From Falsirhodobacter deserti (lineage in GTDB: Bacteria > Pseudomonadota > Alphaproteobacteria > Rhodobacterales > Rhodobacteraceae), in NCBI RefSeq assembly GCF_004015795.1, contig NZ_ML137218.1:1959811-2023810 (forward strand): a stretch of DNA of 64,000 nucleotides, written 5' to 3'. Positions 1 to 9,493 of the stretch are shown piece after piece. The position numbers and the translations under genes were made by a program. A model generated the notes under the pieces. That model was not told where the DNA came from, did no database searches, and saw only the letters and a program-made list of their open reading frames with translations. Position 1 is the stretch's first letter. The number at the start of each line of letters is the position of its first letter.

Positions 1-1351
1 GACAACTATCGGCCTTGCCGCGCTTCTGGCCACGGCCGCGCTGCCCGCGCTGGCGCAAGACGCACCTGCCGCGCCGGAGGCCGCAGCAGCGGTTGCCGTT
101 CCGACCGACGTGGCGTTCATCTTCAACACGCTTCTTTTCCTGATCGGGGGCTTTCTTGTCTTCTGGATGGCGGCCGGCTTTGCCATGCTGGAAGCGGGCC
201 TTGTGCGGTCCAAGAACGTCGCGATGCAGTGCCTGAAGAACATCTCGCTGTTTTCGCTGGCCTGCACGATGTATTACCTTGTCGGCTACAACCTGATGTA
301 CCCGCTGGGCAACTGGAGCATCGGCTCCGACGAGACCGGCGGCTATCTTGGCGCCTTCGGGGTGGCCATCCTTGAAGCGGTGGGCGTGACGTCCGATGCG
401 GTCGACGACTATTCCTATGCCTCCACGGGTTCGGACTTCTTCTTCCAGGTGATGTTCTGCGCCACCACGGCCTCCATCGTGTCGGGCGCACTGGCCGAAC
501 GCATCCGCCTTTGGCCCTTCCTGATCTTCACCGCCATCCTGACGGCGCTGATCTACCCGATCCAGGCCTCGTGGAAATGGGGCGGCGGGTTCCTTGACGC
601 GGCCGGCTTCATGGATTTCGCAGGATCCACCGTGGTTCACTCGGTCGGTGGCTGGGCTGCGCTGGCGGGTGCCATCATCCTTGGGCCGCGCCTTGGCAAA
701 TACGCGCAGGGCCGCGTGGTGGCCTTCCCCGGCTCCAACCTGACGCTGGCGACACTGGGCACCTTCATCCTGTGGCTGGGCTGGTTCGGGTTCAACGGCG
801 CTTCGCAGCTTGCGATGGGCACGATCAGCGACGTCGCCGATGTCAGCCGCGCCTTCGCCAACACGAACGCCGCCGCCGCGGGTGGTGCATTGGCCGCGCT
901 TGCCATGACGCAGATCATGTACAAGAAGGTCGACCTGACGATGGTGCTGAACGGGGCGCTGGCCGGCCTCGTCTCCATCACAGCGGAACCGCTGTACCCC
1001 ACGCTTGGCGGGGCGATCCTGATCGGCGCCGTCGGCGGCATCCTGGTCGTGCTGACCGTTCCGCTGCTGGATCGCGTCAAGATCGACGACGTGGTAGGTG
1101 CGATCCCCGTGCACCTTGTCTGCGGCATCTGGGGCACGCTGGCTGTCGTGTTCTCCAACCCTGATGCGACGCTTGGGGCGCAGCTGATGGGCATCGTGAT
1201 CGTGGGCATCTTCGTCTTCGTCGTGTCGGCCATCGTGTGGCTGATCCTGCGCGCCACCACCGGCCTGCGGGCAACAGCGGAAGAAGAAACGCTGGGCTTC
1301 GATAAGGCCGAACTGGGTCTGGAAGCCTATCCGGAGTTCACGAAGCTCTGA
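1..1351 (+). CDS. amt: Ammonium transporter (5' end outside window)
   Basis: Amt/MEP/Rh family channel that moves ammonium across the inner membrane. The reading frame is open from base 2, and the first visible residues form the end of a signal sequence (hydrophobic stretch ending in ALAQ), so the GTG at 110 is internal and the true start lies left of the window. About 449 residues are visible, including the family segments FWMAAGFAMLEAGLVR near the first helices and DFAGSTVVHSVGG in mid-protein, with the pore histidine in the latter. The C-terminal cytosolic tail (EEETLGFDKAELGLEAYPEF) resembles the GlnK-contacting tail of AmtB. A PII gene (glnK) usually sits upstream, but that is outside the window. 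A strong hairpin follows the stop codon. Confidence 0.95.
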   Translation, partial: TTIGLAALLATAALPALAQDAPAAPEAAAAVAVPTDVAFIFNTLLFLIGGFLVFWMAAGFAMLEAGLVRSKNVAMQCLKNISLFSLACTMYYLVGYNLMYPLGNWSIGSDETGGYLGAFGVAILEAVGVTSDAVDDYSYASTGSDFFFQVMFCATTASIVSGALAERIRLWPFLIFTAILTALIYPIQASWKWGGGFLDAAGFMDFAGSTVVHSVGGWAALAGAIILGPRLGKYAQGRVVAFPGSNLTLATLGTFILWLGWFGFNGASQLAMGTISDVADVSRAFANTNAAAAGGALAALAMTQIMYKKVDLTMVLNGALAGLVSITAEPLYPTLGGAILIGAVGGILVVLTVPLLDRVKIDDVVGAIPVHLVCGIWGTLAVVFSNPDATLGAQLMGIVIVGIFVFVVSAIVWLILRATTGLRATAEEETLGFDKAELGLEAYPEFTKL

Positions 1352-1376
1352 TCTCCCCAAAGGAAAGTGCCTTGAA

Positions 1377-1401
1377 AGCCCCGCCACCGGCGGGGCTGTT
1401 T
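1377..1401. terminator. Bidirectional hairpin terminator between converging genes
   Basis: A perfect 9-bp stem (AGCCCCGCC/GGCGGGGCT) with a 3-nt loop lies between the stops of amt (plus) and the aminotransferase (minus), followed by GTTTGT on the plus strand. Its placement and strength suggest it ends transcripts from both sides. The T-run is short, so efficiency is uncertain. Confidence 0.75.
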
Positions 1402-1402
1402 G

Positions 1403-2563
1403 TCAAAGAACAGCGGCGATCGCCTTGGCAACAACGGGAATGCTGTCGCGGCTCAGCCCGGCCACGTTGATCCGGCTGTCATCCAGCATGTAAACGCCGT
1501 GCCGGTCCCGCAGCGCCTGCGCCTGCGCCACTGTCAGCCCAAGGCGAGAGAACATTCCCCGATGTTCGGCCACAAAGCCGAAGCGGTCAGTCTGGCAGGC
1601 GTCCCGCAGGGCCACGGCCAGCCCCCCGCGAAGCGCGATCATGCCGGTGCGGATCTCCTCCAGTTCGGCCCGCCAGTCGGCGGCAAGCGCGGGATCGTCC
1701 AAGATGGTCGAAACCACGCGCGCCCCGTGATCGGGCGGGAACGAAACGGTCAGCCGGTTCACCGCCGCAAGATTGTCCTGCACCAGCGCGCGATCCCCAC
1801 CCACCGCCAGCAGTACCCCCGCCCGCTCGCGATAGATCCCGAAATTCTTGGAGCAGGAGGCCGCAACCAGCACCTCCGGCAGCCGCTGCGCCAGAAGGCG
1901 CGTGGGCAGCGCATCCTCCTCCAGCCCGTCGCCAAACCCCTGATAGGCCAGATCCACCAGCGCCGGCGCGCCTGCCCGTTCCAGCACCGCCGCCACCTCG
2001 GCCCACTGGGCCAGCGACAGGTTCGCGCCGGTGGGGTTGTGGCAGCAGCCATGCAGCAGCACGACATCACCCGCCTTCACCCGCGCCAGATCCTCCAGCA
2101 TCCCCGGCACGTCCAGCCCGCCCGTCGCCGCATCGAAATAGCGATATCGGGCGCGCCGCAGCCCCATATGGTCTATGATCGCGGGATGGTTCGGCCATGT
2201 CGGGTCCGACAGCCAGATCGTGACATGCGGCGAGGCTGCGCGGATCAGCTCCAGCGCCTGCCGCAGCGCACCGGTTCCGCCCACGGTGGCAATGGCCGCC
2301 CCCGTTTCCGCACCAAGGATCAGGCGCCGCATGCCCGACAGGAACGCGCCGTCACCCGCCATGGCGGTATAGACCTTCGTTTCCTGACGTTCCCAAACCA
2401 GCCGCTCGGCGCTGCGCACGGCGCGCATGACGGGGGTGCGGCCTTTGGCATCCTTGTAAACGCCTACGCCCAGATCAACCTTCACGGGGCGCGGATCGTC
2501 CCGGAAGGCCTGCATCAGGTGCAGGATCTTGTCCGCAGGCTGCGGTTTCAGGTTTTCAAACAT
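1403..2563 (-). CDS. Class I aromatic/aspartate-type aminotransferase
   Basis: PLP-dependent fold type I transaminase of the aspartate/aromatic amino acid (AspC/TyrB) family, 386 aa. It transfers amino groups between aspartate or aromatic amino acids and 2-oxoglutarate in the cytosol. The N-terminus MFENLKPQPADKIL and DLGVGVYKDAKG are family hallmarks. CCHNPTG lies near residue 174, and the Schiff-base lysine is in SCSKNFG (about K239). I chose the ATG at 2563 rather than upstream starts because the family begins at MFENL. This start overlaps the sulfurtransferase stop by 8 bp, indicating translational coupling. Whether aspartate or aromatic substrates dominate cannot be read from the sequence. 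Confidence 0.92.
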   Translation of the reverse strand: MFENLKPQPADKILHLMQAFRDDPRPVKVDLGVGVYKDAKGRTPVMRAVRSAERLVWERQETKVYTAMAGDGAFLSGMRRLILGAETGAAIATVGGTGALRQALELIRAASPHVTIWLSDPTWPNHPAIIDHMGLRRARYRYFDAATGGLDVPGMLEDLARVKAGDVVLLHGCCHNPTGANLSLAQWAEVAAVLERAGAPALVDLAYQGFGDGLEEDALPTRLLAQRLPEVLVAASCSKNFGIYRERAGVLLAVGGDRALVQDNLAAVNRLTVSFPPDHGARVVSTILDDPALAADWRAELEEIRTGMIALRGGLAVALRDACQTDRFGFVAEHRGMFSRLGLTVAQAQALRDRHGVYMLDDSRINVAGLSRDSIPVVAKAIAAVL

Positions 2564-3389
2564 CGCCCGTCTCCACCGGCAGGTCGGCGCGGCCGCCCCA
2601 TTCGGTCCATGAACCATCGTAAAGCGCGTGATCGCGATGGCCCAGCCGTTCCAGCGCAAGGCTCAGCACCGCCGCCGTGATGCCCGACCCGCAAGAGGTG
2701 ATCACAGGCCGCTCCAGATCGATTCCGGCGGCCACAAAGGCTTGCCGCAGGTCCTCCACCGGCTTCATCGTGCCGTCAGGGTTCAGAAGCTGGCCAAAGG
2801 GCAGATTGCGCGATCCGGGAATATGACCGGTGCGCAGACCGGGGCGCGGTTCGGGCGCCTCGCCGCGGAAGCGGGCGGCAGCGCGGGCATCGACGACCTG
2901 CGCCCGCCCCTCGGCCACCTGCTCGGCCGTGCGAATGCGCGCGGGCTGCGGGATGGGGGTTACGGCCTCGGCCAGCGGCTGCGGCACTTCGGTTGTCAGC
3001 GGACGCCCTTCGGCCTGCCATTTCGGCAGTCCGCCATCCAGCACGGCCACCGCGTCATGGCCCATCAGGCGGAACAGCCACCAAACCCGCGCCGCAGACC
3101 GCACGCCCGAGGCGTCGTAGACCACGACCTGTGTCGCCCCGCCGATGCCCATGGCACCGATCGCGGCCCCGAACATCTCGGCAGACGGGGCCATGTGCGG
3201 CAAGTGGCTGTCGGCGCTGATGGCATCAATATCGAAGAACCGTGCGCCGGGGATGTGGCCAGCCCCATATTCGGCGGCGGGATCGCGCCCTTCGGCGGGC
3301 ATGTGCCACGATCCGTCCAGCACAACGACATCATCCAGATGCGCGGCCAGCCAGTCGGTGGAAACAAGGGTAAGGGGATCGTCGGTCAT
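2556..3389 (-). CDS. sseA: 3-mercaptopyruvate/thiosulfate sulfurtransferase
   Basis: Tandem rhodanese-domain sulfurtransferase, 277 aa. The N-terminal inactive rhodanese domain has YDASGVRSAARVWWLFR (about residues 95-115). The C-terminal catalytic domain carries the loop CGSGITA, with the catalytic cysteine near residue 233. The CG(S/T)G(V/I)T loop is the mercaptopyruvate-type signature, as opposed to the CRxGxR of thiosulfate rhodaneses. It would transfer sulfane sulfur from 3-mercaptopyruvate to thiols or cyanide. It is upstream of and overlaps the aminotransferase. Transaminases of this class can make 3-mercaptopyruvate from cysteine, so the pair is a plausible cysteine-degradation module (inference). 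Confidence 0.93.
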   Translation of the reverse strand: MTDDPLTLVSTDWLAAHLDDVVVLDGSWHMPAEGRDPAAEYGAGHIPGARFFDIDAISADSHLPHMAPSAEMFGAAIGAMGIGGATQVVVYDASGVRSAARVWWLFRLMGHDAVAVLDGGLPKWQAEGRPLTTEVPQPLAEAVTPIPQPARIRTAEQVAEGRAQVVDARAAARFRGEAPEPRPGLRTGHIPGSRNLPFGQLLNPDGTMKPVEDLRQAFVAAGIDLERPVITSCGSGITAAVLSLALERLGHRDHALYDGSWTEWGGRADLPVETGDV

Positions 3390-3422
3390 GGGGGCACCTC
3401 CGCCCCCTTGGTTACGCGCCCG

Positions 3423-3890
3423 TCAGCCCTGCTTCAAGAGCCGCTGCTTCTGGCGGTTCCAGTCCCGCTTGGCCGCGGTTTCCCGCTTGTCGGCCACCTT
3501 CTTGCCCTTGGCGATGCCGATGCGGATCTTCACCACGCCACGATCGTTGAAATACATCCGCAGCGGCACCAGCGTCATGCCTTCGCGCTTCGTTGCGTTC
3601 CACAACCGGGCCAGTTCCTTGCGACTGACCAGCAGCTTGCGCTTCCGCCGCTCCTCGTGGCCCCAGGTCTTGGCCTGAAGATAGGGCGCGACATATCCGT
3701 TGATCAGCCAAAGCTCCCCGTCCTCGACGCTGGCATAGCTTTCGGCGATGTTCGAGCCGCCCTGACGCAGGGACTTCACCTCGGATCCAAGCAGCATGAT
3801 CCCTGCCTCAAGATCATCCTCGATGGCGTAATCGAACCGCGCACGGCGGTTCTCGGCGATCAGCTTGCTGTTTGGATCGGATTTTTTCAT
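3423..3890 (-). CDS. smpB: SsrA (tmRNA)-binding protein SmpB
   Basis: 155-aa RNA-binding protein of trans-translation that escorts tmRNA to stalled ribosomes. The whole family pattern is present: [15 protein letters not shown] near the N-terminus, [17 protein letters not shown], and the basic C-terminal tail ([21 protein letters not shown]) that enters the mRNA channel. Length is normal. It is downstream of dapA on the same strand with a gap of 37 bp, a pairing common in alphaproteobacteria. The tmRNA gene is not in the window. Confidence 0.98.
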   Translation of the reverse strand: MKKSDPNSKLIAENRRARFDYAIEDDLEAGIMLLGSEVKSLRQGGSNIAESYASVEDGELWLINGYVAPYLQAKTWGHEERRKRKLLVSRKELARLWNATKREGMTLVPLRMYFNDRGVVKIRIGIAKGKKVADKRETAAKRDWNRQKQRLLKQG

Positions 3891-3927
3891 CGGGCAGAGA
3901 TAGGGGCCACGGGGCCTTTCGTCCAGA

Positions 3928-4803
3928 TCAGTTCAAAATGCCGGCATGGCGCATGGCGGCATCGATCCGCGCCTTCACGCCGTCCGAAACGCCAACCAGC
4001 GGCAGGCGCACCTCGTCCTCGCACCGGTCCAAACACGACAGGGCGTATTTCGCCCCCGCAAGGCCGGGTTCAAGGAAGATCGCCTCGTGCAGGGGCATCA
4101 GGCGATCCTGATAGGCCAGCGCCTTGGCATAATCGCCGGCAAGCGTCGCCGCCTGGAATTCGGCGCAAAGGCGCGGGGCGACGTTCGCGGTCACGCTGAT
4201 GCAGCCAACGCCGCCATGTGCGTTGAAGCCAAGCGCGGTCGCATCTTCGCCCGAAAGCTGCACGAAATCCGGCCCGCAGGTGATGCGTTGCTGGCTGACG
4301 CGTTCCAGCTTGCCGGTCGCATCCTTCACACCGATGATTCGGGGCAGCTTTGCCAGCTCTCCCATCGTTTCGGGGCTCATATCCACGACAGAACGGCCGG
4401 GGATGTTGTAGATGATGATCGGCAGGTCGCAGCTGTCATGCAGCGCGCGGTAATGGGCGATCATGCCCGCCTGCGTGGGCTTGTTGTAATAGGGTGTGAC
4501 GACCAGCGCCGCATCCGCCCCCGCGTCCTGCGCGTAACGGATCAGGCCAATCCCCTCCACGGTGGAGTTGGAGCCGGCTCCGGCGATCACGGGCACGCGG
4601 CCGGCCGCGTATTCCACCACCGCAGCGATCACGGTGCGGTGTTCATCATGGGTCAGGGTGGGGCTTTCGCCCGTCGTGCCCACCGGCACCAACGCCGAGG
4701 ATCCTTCGGCGATCTGCCAATCCACGAGCTTCTTCAGCGTATCCAGATCCAGGGCGCCGTCCTTGAACGGCGTCACGAGGGCAGGAATGGACCCCTTGAT
4801 CAT
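3928..4803 (-). CDS. dapA: 4-hydroxy-tetrahydrodipicolinate synthase
   Basis: Class I aldolase, 291 aa, condensing pyruvate with aspartate semialdehyde, the first committed step of lysine and meso-diaminopimelate synthesis. Visible hallmarks are GTTGESPTL near residues 43-51, the tyrosine of IIIYNIPGR (about Y132), and the Schiff-base lysine in [10 protein letters not shown] (about K160). Length is typical. It begins the minus-strand dapA-smpB unit and is divergent from the lytic transglycosylase across about 130 bp, so the two share an upstream region. Confidence 0.97.
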   Translation of the reverse strand: MIKGSIPALVTPFKDGALDLDTLKKLVDWQIAEGSSALVPVGTTGESPTLTHDEHRTVIAAVVEYAAGRVPVIAGAGSNSTVEGIGLIRYAQDAGADAALVVTPYYNKPTQAGMIAHYRALHDSCDLPIIIYNIPGRSVVDMSPETMGELAKLPRIIGVKDATGKLERVSQQRITCGPDFVQLSGEDATALGFNAHGGVGCISVTANVAPRLCAEFQAATLAGDYAKALAYQDRLMPLHEAIFLEPGLAGAKYALSCLDRCEDEVRLPLVGVSDGVKARIDAAMRHAGILN

Positions 4804-4932
4804 GACACGCTTCTCCTGTGCGAAATGCGGATTCGTCCGCCGTCATCTGGCGTCTTACGCGCGTGGCAGCGCTTTGCCAAGCTGGCGGCTTCTTGAGTTG
4901 TGGCATCGCCTGCGCTTTGGCAGGATGCCGTC

Positions 4933-6843
4933 ATGAAACGCGCCCTGCTTCTATCCGCCTGCCTGATGCTGCCCCTGCCCGCCTTCGCCGAGGACGGGCT
5001 GGCCGCGGCCCTTGCCCTTGCCGCGCGACATGACTGGACCGAAGCGGCCCGCGTCGTGAACAGCGACGTGGCCCGCGACATCGTGGAATGGCAGCGCCTG
5101 CGGGCGGGCGAAGGCACCGCCGCCGAGTATGAGGATTTCCTGACCCGCCGCCCCGACTGGCCGGGCCTGCCGCTGCTGCAAAGAAAGGGCGAAGGCGCGA
5201 TTGCCACCTCGGGGGATGCGGGCCGCATCATCACCTTCTTCGCCGCCCTGCCCCCGCAAACGGCGAAAGGGGCAATAGCCCTGTCCCGCGCCTATCTTGC
5301 AACGAACCGCGCCCCCGAAGCGCAGGCCGAGGCGGAGCGGGCATGGCGCGATCTGTCCCTTTCCGCCGAGGAACAGACCGAACTTTCGCAGATGTATCCC
5401 GTGCCGCTGGCGGGGCTGGACATCCCGCGCACCGACCGCCTTTTATGGGACGGCGCGCGGGCCGAGGCAGAGCGGATGATCCCGCGCCTTTCCATGGGCT
5501 GGCAGGCGCTGGCACGGGCGCGGATCGCCCTGCGCGCCGATGAACAGGGCGTGGATGACCTGATCCATGCGGTGCCCGAACAGCTTGCCGATGATCCCGG
5601 CCTTGCCTTCGAACGCTTTGCATGGCGGATGCGGCGTGGCTTTTACGAAACCGCCGCCGAACTGATGCTTGAACGCAGCGGCAGCGCCGAAACGCTGGGC
5701 CTTCCGGAAAAATGGGCGCCCCGCCGCATCTATCTCGTGCGCGAGTTTCAGGACAGCGATCCCGATCTGGCCTATCGCCTCGCCTCCTCGCACCACCTGA
5801 CAGAAGGCGGAAGCTTTGCCGATCTGGAATTTCTGGCCGGCCATATCGCCCTGCGCAAGCTGAACCGTCCCGCCGAGGCGCTGGAACATTTCCGCCATCT
5901 GGAAACCGGCGTCGGCACCGCCATCAGCCTGTCACGCGCGCTTTACTGGCAGGGCCGCGCACAAGAGGCGATGGGCAATTTCGATGCGGCGATGAACACG
6001 TTCCGCAAAGCGGCCGACCACTCCTCGGCCTATTACGGGCTGCTTGCTGCCGAGAGGCTGGGCCTGACCACAGATCCCGCACTTCTGGCGCAGGATCACG
6101 CCCCCGACTGGCACGGCGCGACCTTCACAACATCCTCGGTCTTTCAGGCGGCGCAGCTGCTTCTGGCGGCGGGGGATTTCCAGCTTGGCCGCCGCTTCAT
6201 CCTGCATCTGGCCGAATCGCAGGATGCCACCGGCCTTGCCCAGCTTGCCGACATGGCGCTGGAAACCGGGGAACCGAACATCGCCCTTGGCGTGGCCAAA
6301 ATGGCCGCCTATCGCGGGATCATCCTGCCTGCCGCCTATTACCCCGTGCCCGATCTGGTGCCCGAGGGGCTGCCGGTGACCCGGGCCTTCGCCCTTGCCA
6401 TTTCCCGCCGCGAATCCGAATTCGATCCGGCGGTTATCAGCCCCGCAGGGGCACGCGGGCTGATGCAGGTTATGCCGGAAACCGCGCGCCGCTTGGCCGC
6501 AGGCCTTGGGGCCGACCATGACCGCGCGCGCCTGACCACCGATCCGGCATGGAACGTCACGCTCGGTTCCACCTACCTTGCGCAGATGATCGAAATCTTC
6601 GGCCCGTCGGTGGCGCTGGTCGCCTCGGGTTACAATGCGGGGCCGGGCCGCCCTGCCCAGTGGATCGAAAGGCTGGGCGATCCGCGTGATCCGCAGGTGG
6701 ACGTGGTGGACTGGGTGGAAGCGATCCCCTTTGCCGAAACGCGAACCTATGTGCAGCGCGTGGTGGAATCGCTGGTCATCTATCGCGCGAAACTGGCCGG
6801 GACCCCCATCCCCGTCCGCGTCACGGACGAGCTACGGGGGTAG
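4933..6843 (+). CDS. Soluble lytic murein transglycosylase (Slt70-like)
   Basis: Periplasmic GH23 lytic transglycosylase of 636 aa that cleaves peptidoglycan glycan strands to 1,6-anhydro-muropeptides. The start at 4933 gives a clean Sec signal peptide (MKRALLLSACLMLPLPAFA). Residues about 25-480 are alpha-helical superhelix (U/L-domain-like). The catalytic domain follows with SRRESEFDP (catalytic Glu about 494), GARGLMQVMPETAR, SGYNAGPGRPAQW and ETRTYVQRV, all classical Slt motifs. The 3' end overlaps the convergent EamA transporter by 23 bp. Confidence 0.95.
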   Translation: MKRALLLSACLMLPLPAFAEDGLAAALALAARHDWTEAARVVNSDVARDIVEWQRLRAGEGTAAEYEDFLTRRPDWPGLPLLQRKGEGAIATSGDAGRIITFFAALPPQTAKGAIALSRAYLATNRAPEAQAEAERAWRDLSLSAEEQTELSQMYPVPLAGLDIPRTDRLLWDGARAEAERMIPRLSMGWQALARARIALRADEQGVDDLIHAVPEQLADDPGLAFERFAWRMRRGFYETAAELMLERSGSAETLGLPEKWAPRRIYLVREFQDSDPDLAYRLASSHHLTEGGSFADLEFLAGHIALRKLNRPAEALEHFRHLETGVGTAISLSRALYWQGRAQEAMGNFDAAMNTFRKAADHSSAYYGLLAAERLGLTTDPALLAQDHAPDWHGATFTTSSVFQAAQLLLAAGDFQLGRRFILHLAESQDATGLAQLADMALETGEPNIALGVAKMAAYRGIILPAAYYPVPDLVPEGLPVTRAFALAISRRESEFDPAVISPAGARGLMQVMPETARRLAAGLGADHDRARLTTDPAWNVTLGSTYLAQMIEIFGPSVALVASGYNAGPGRPAQWIERLGDPRDPQVDVVDWVEAIPFAETRTYVQRVVESLVIYRAKLAGTPIPVRVTDELRG

Positions 6844-7714
6844 GCGCCTCGCCCTTCTTGTCGGCCCGCCACAAGGTGAACAAGCCCGCCGCCACCACGA
6901 TGCCCGCGCCGATCACGACGTTGGCCGTAAGCGATTCGCCCAGAAACGCCACGCCAATGATCGACGCCCAGACAAGCTGCAGGAACGAAAACGGCTGGAT
7001 CGCGCTCGCCTCGGCATAGTCATAGGCGCGGATCATGCACCAGTGCCCGATGATGCCGGTCACGCACAGCGCGGCCATCCACGGCCAGCTGCCCTCGCTC
7101 AGCGGTTCCCAGAACCACAGGCCAAGCATGGTGATGGCCACGGCCCCCGATGTGCCGGCCCAGAAAAAGCTGACCGCCGCGCCGTCCTCGGCCGCGACAT
7201 AGCGGGTCAGCAGGCCGTAAAGCGCAAACAGCAGCGCCGCCGCAAAGGGCAGCACCGACCACAGCGACAGCACCCCGCCCCCCGGCTGCAGGATCACCAG
7301 CACCCCCACAAGGCCCACCGCAACCGCCGTCCAGCGCCGCCAGCCGACATATTCGCCCAGAACCGGCCCCGACAGTGCCGCCACCAGCAAGGGAAAACAG
7401 GTGAACACGGCATGGGTCGCCACCAGCCCCAGCTTCACGAAGGCCACGACCATGATGCATATCTCGGCCACCAGCATCACGCCGCGCAGCACCTGGATCA
7501 CCGGAAAGCGCGGACGCAGCGCCCGCCCCAGCCCGCCGGGCGCCTTCAACGCCAGCGCGACAACGAAGGCGGCAAAGAACCAGTAGCGGATCATCACGAT
7601 CACGAAGACGTTGTTCGTCTCGCCCAGGTGCCTGGACAAGGCATCCTGCACAGAGAAAACCAGCGTGGCGGCGATCATGCAGGCGATGCCTTTGCGCGTG
7701 TCGGGTCGGGTCAT
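6821..7714 (-). CDS. EamA/DMT-family membrane transporter
   Basis: 297-aa inner-membrane protein with about ten hydrophobic helices in two EamA repeats, each about 140 residues; the second repeat begins near LFALYGLLTRYVA. Starts at MTRPDTRKG, where ATG overlaps the mnmD stop by 4 nt (ATGA), so it is translationally coupled to mnmD. The drug/metabolite transporter superfamily exports small metabolites or drugs. The substrate here is unknown and nothing in the sequence identifies it. Its 3' end overlaps the convergent transglycosylase gene. Confidence 0.85.
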   Translation of the reverse strand: MTRPDTRKGIACMIAATLVFSVQDALSRHLGETNNVFVIVMIRYWFFAAFVVALALKAPGGLGRALRPRFPVIQVLRGVMLVAEICIMVVAFVKLGLVATHAVFTCFPLLVAALSGPVLGEYVGWRRWTAVAVGLVGVLVILQPGGGVLSLWSVLPFAAALLFALYGLLTRYVAAEDGAAVSFFWAGTSGAVAITMLGLWFWEPLSEGSWPWMAALCVTGIIGHWCMIRAYDYAEASAIQPFSFLQLVWASIIGVAFLGESLTANVVIGAGIVVAAGLFTLWRADKKGEAPTPVARP

Positions 7715-8382
7715 TCCTGCTCCTTGCGGTATCCGGTACTCATGTGTCGTTTGGTGCCGAAGCCGGGCTGGCGGCTGACGGCGAAGCCTGCCGCTTCCAG
7801 CGACCGGCGTACATGGCCTGCGGCAGTATAAGTGGCAAAGGTGCCGCCCGCGCAGGTGTGCCGCCCCACCTCGTCCAGCAGGTCTTCGGCCCACATCTCG
7901 GGGTTCTTTGCGGGGGAAAAGCCGTCCAGAAACCACGCATCCGCCACACCCGCCCAAGGGCGAAGGGTTTCGCGCACATCGCCCACGATCACCTCGGCCT
8001 CCAGATCGTCCAGAACGATCCGGCGCGCGCCCGCCTCCCACTGGGCTAGGATGGGCGCGGCGATCTGCTGCACTTCGGGAAAGGCGGCATGGGCGCGGGC
8101 CATGTCATCGGCGCGCATCGGAAATCCCTCGAACGAGGTGAAGCGCAGCTTCCCTGCCACACCCGCCGCCCGCCATGCCATCAGCGCCGCCAGCAGGTTC
8201 AGGCCGGTGCCAAAGCCGAGTTCGGCGATATGGAACCCGTCGCGAAAGCGGGCGGGCAAGCCGTTGCCGTCCAGAAACACGTGCCGCGTTTCCGCCAGCC
8301 CGCCGGTCAACGAGAAATAGGGATCGTCGAAGCGGGTGGATACCGGGATTGTCCCGTCCCGCCAGTCAAGCTCTGCCTGCAT
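7711..8382 (-). CDS. mnmD: tRNA (5-methylaminomethyl-2-thiouridine) methyltransferase, MnmC N-domain
   Basis: 223-aa SAM-dependent methyltransferase corresponding to the N-terminal half of MnmC. It methylates nm5(s2)U34 of tRNAs to mnm5(s2)U. The SAM-binding motif AELGFGTGLNLLA lies near residue 60, and the MnmD signature DGFSPAKNPEMW near residue 160. I chose the ATG at 8382 because homology begins at LDWRDGTIPVS and upstream sequence would run into the divergent gene's leader. The FAD half of MnmC is not fused. A gene of that type lies divergently 88 bp away. Confidence 0.88.
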   Translation of the reverse strand: MQAELDWRDGTIPVSTRFDDPYFSLTGGLAETRHVFLDGNGLPARFRDGFHIAELGFGTGLNLLAALMAWRAAGVAGKLRFTSFEGFPMRADDMARAHAAFPEVQQIAAPILAQWEAGARRIVLDDLEAEVIVGDVRETLRPWAGVADAWFLDGFSPAKNPEMWAEDLLDEVGRHTCAGGTFATYTAAGHVRRSLEAAGFAVSRQPGFGTKRHMSTGYRKEQE

Positions 8383-8470
8383 GGGTGGCCTCCGTCCTGC
8401 CTTCCATGCGCCTGCCGGAAGGGAAGCGCAACCTCTGGCCGCGCGCCTGCCCGTGACGTATGAAGCCGCC

Positions 8471-9493
8471 ATGCAACCAGATCTTGTCATCCACGGGGCC
8501 GGCATCTTCGGCCTGTCCATCGCCTGGGAAGCCACCCGCCGCGGCGCGCGTGTGATCGTTGCCGATCCGCATGGCGTCGGCGCGGGGGCATCGGGGGGCG
8601 TTGTCGGGGCTTTGGCACCGCATGTGCCGGAAAACTGGAACGAAAAGAAAGCCTTTCAACTCTCCAGCCTTCTGATGGCGGGCGCCTTCTGGGCAGGGGC
8701 CGAGGAGGCTTCGGGCCTTCCCTCCGGCTATGCCCGCACCGGCCGGCTGCAACCCTTGGCCGATGACGCGGCGGTAACGCTGGCCCGCCAGCGGTGCGAA
8801 GGCGCAAGGGCCCTGTGGCAGGGCGAGGCTGTCTGGACCGTTCGCCCCGCCCAAGGTGGGTGGGAACCGCCCTCCCCCACGGGCCTGCTGGTGGAGGATA
8901 CGCTGAGCGGGCGCATCCAGCCGCGCATGGCGCTGGCCGCGCTGGCGGGGGCGATCCGCGCCAAGGGCGGCCGGATCACCGATGAGGCAGAAAGCACGCC
9001 TGCGATATGGGCCACGGGCGCTGCGGGCCTGCATGATCTGTCCGCTGCGCTTGGCCGCAACGTGGGCACCAGCATCAAGGGTCAGGCGCTGGTGCTGCGG
9101 CACGAGGCGCGGACCCTGCCGCAGCTTTTCGTGGACGGGCTGCATATTGTGCCCCATGCCGATGGAACGGTTGCCATCGGTTCAACGACGGAACGTGACG
9201 TGCAGGATCTGGGAACGGATCATCAGCTTGATGCCTTGCATGAAAAGGCGGTTGCAGCGCTGCCGGTGCTGGCCGATGCGCCGGTAGTGGAACGGTGGGC
9301 CGGCCTTCGCCCCCGCGCCAGATCGCGTGCCCCGATGCTGGGGGCATGGCCAGACAGGCCGGGACATTTCATTGCCAATGGCGGCTTCAAGATCGGCTTT
9401 GGCATGGCGCCGAAGGTGGCGCAGGTGATGGTCGATCTGGTGCTGGAAGGGCGGGACGCGATCCCAGGCGGCTTCCGCGTCAGCGACAGTTAA
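8471..9493 (+). CDS. FAD-dependent oxidoreductase (DAO/MnmC2-like)
   Basis: 340-aa flavoprotein of the D-amino-acid-oxidase fold. The dinucleotide-binding motif HGAGIFGLSIAWEATRRGA is at the very N-terminus (residues about 7-25), and the C-terminal FAD contacts GLRPRARSRAPMLG and ANGGFKIGFGMAP are present. Divergent from mnmD with an 88-bp shared upstream region. This suggests it supplies the MnmC2 activity (oxidative removal of the carboxymethyl from cmnm5U34), giving a split MnmC. A glycine/sarcosine-oxidase-like role is the alternative. The stop overlaps that of the convergent next gene by 4 bp (TTAA). Confidence 0.8.
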   Translation: MQPDLVIHGAGIFGLSIAWEATRRGARVIVADPHGVGAGASGGVVGALAPHVPENWNEKKAFQLSSLLMAGAFWAGAEEASGLPSGYARTGRLQPLADDAAVTLARQRCEGARALWQGEAVWTVRPAQGGWEPPSPTGLLVEDTLSGRIQPRMALAALAGAIRAKGGRITDEAESTPAIWATGAAGLHDLSAALGRNVGTSIKGQALVLRHEARTLPQLFVDGLHIVPHADGTVAIGSTTERDVQDLGTDHQLDALHEKAVAALPVLADAPVVERWAGLRPRARSRAPMLGAWPDRPGHFIANGGFKIGFGMAPKVAQVMVDLVLEGRDAIPGGFRVSDS

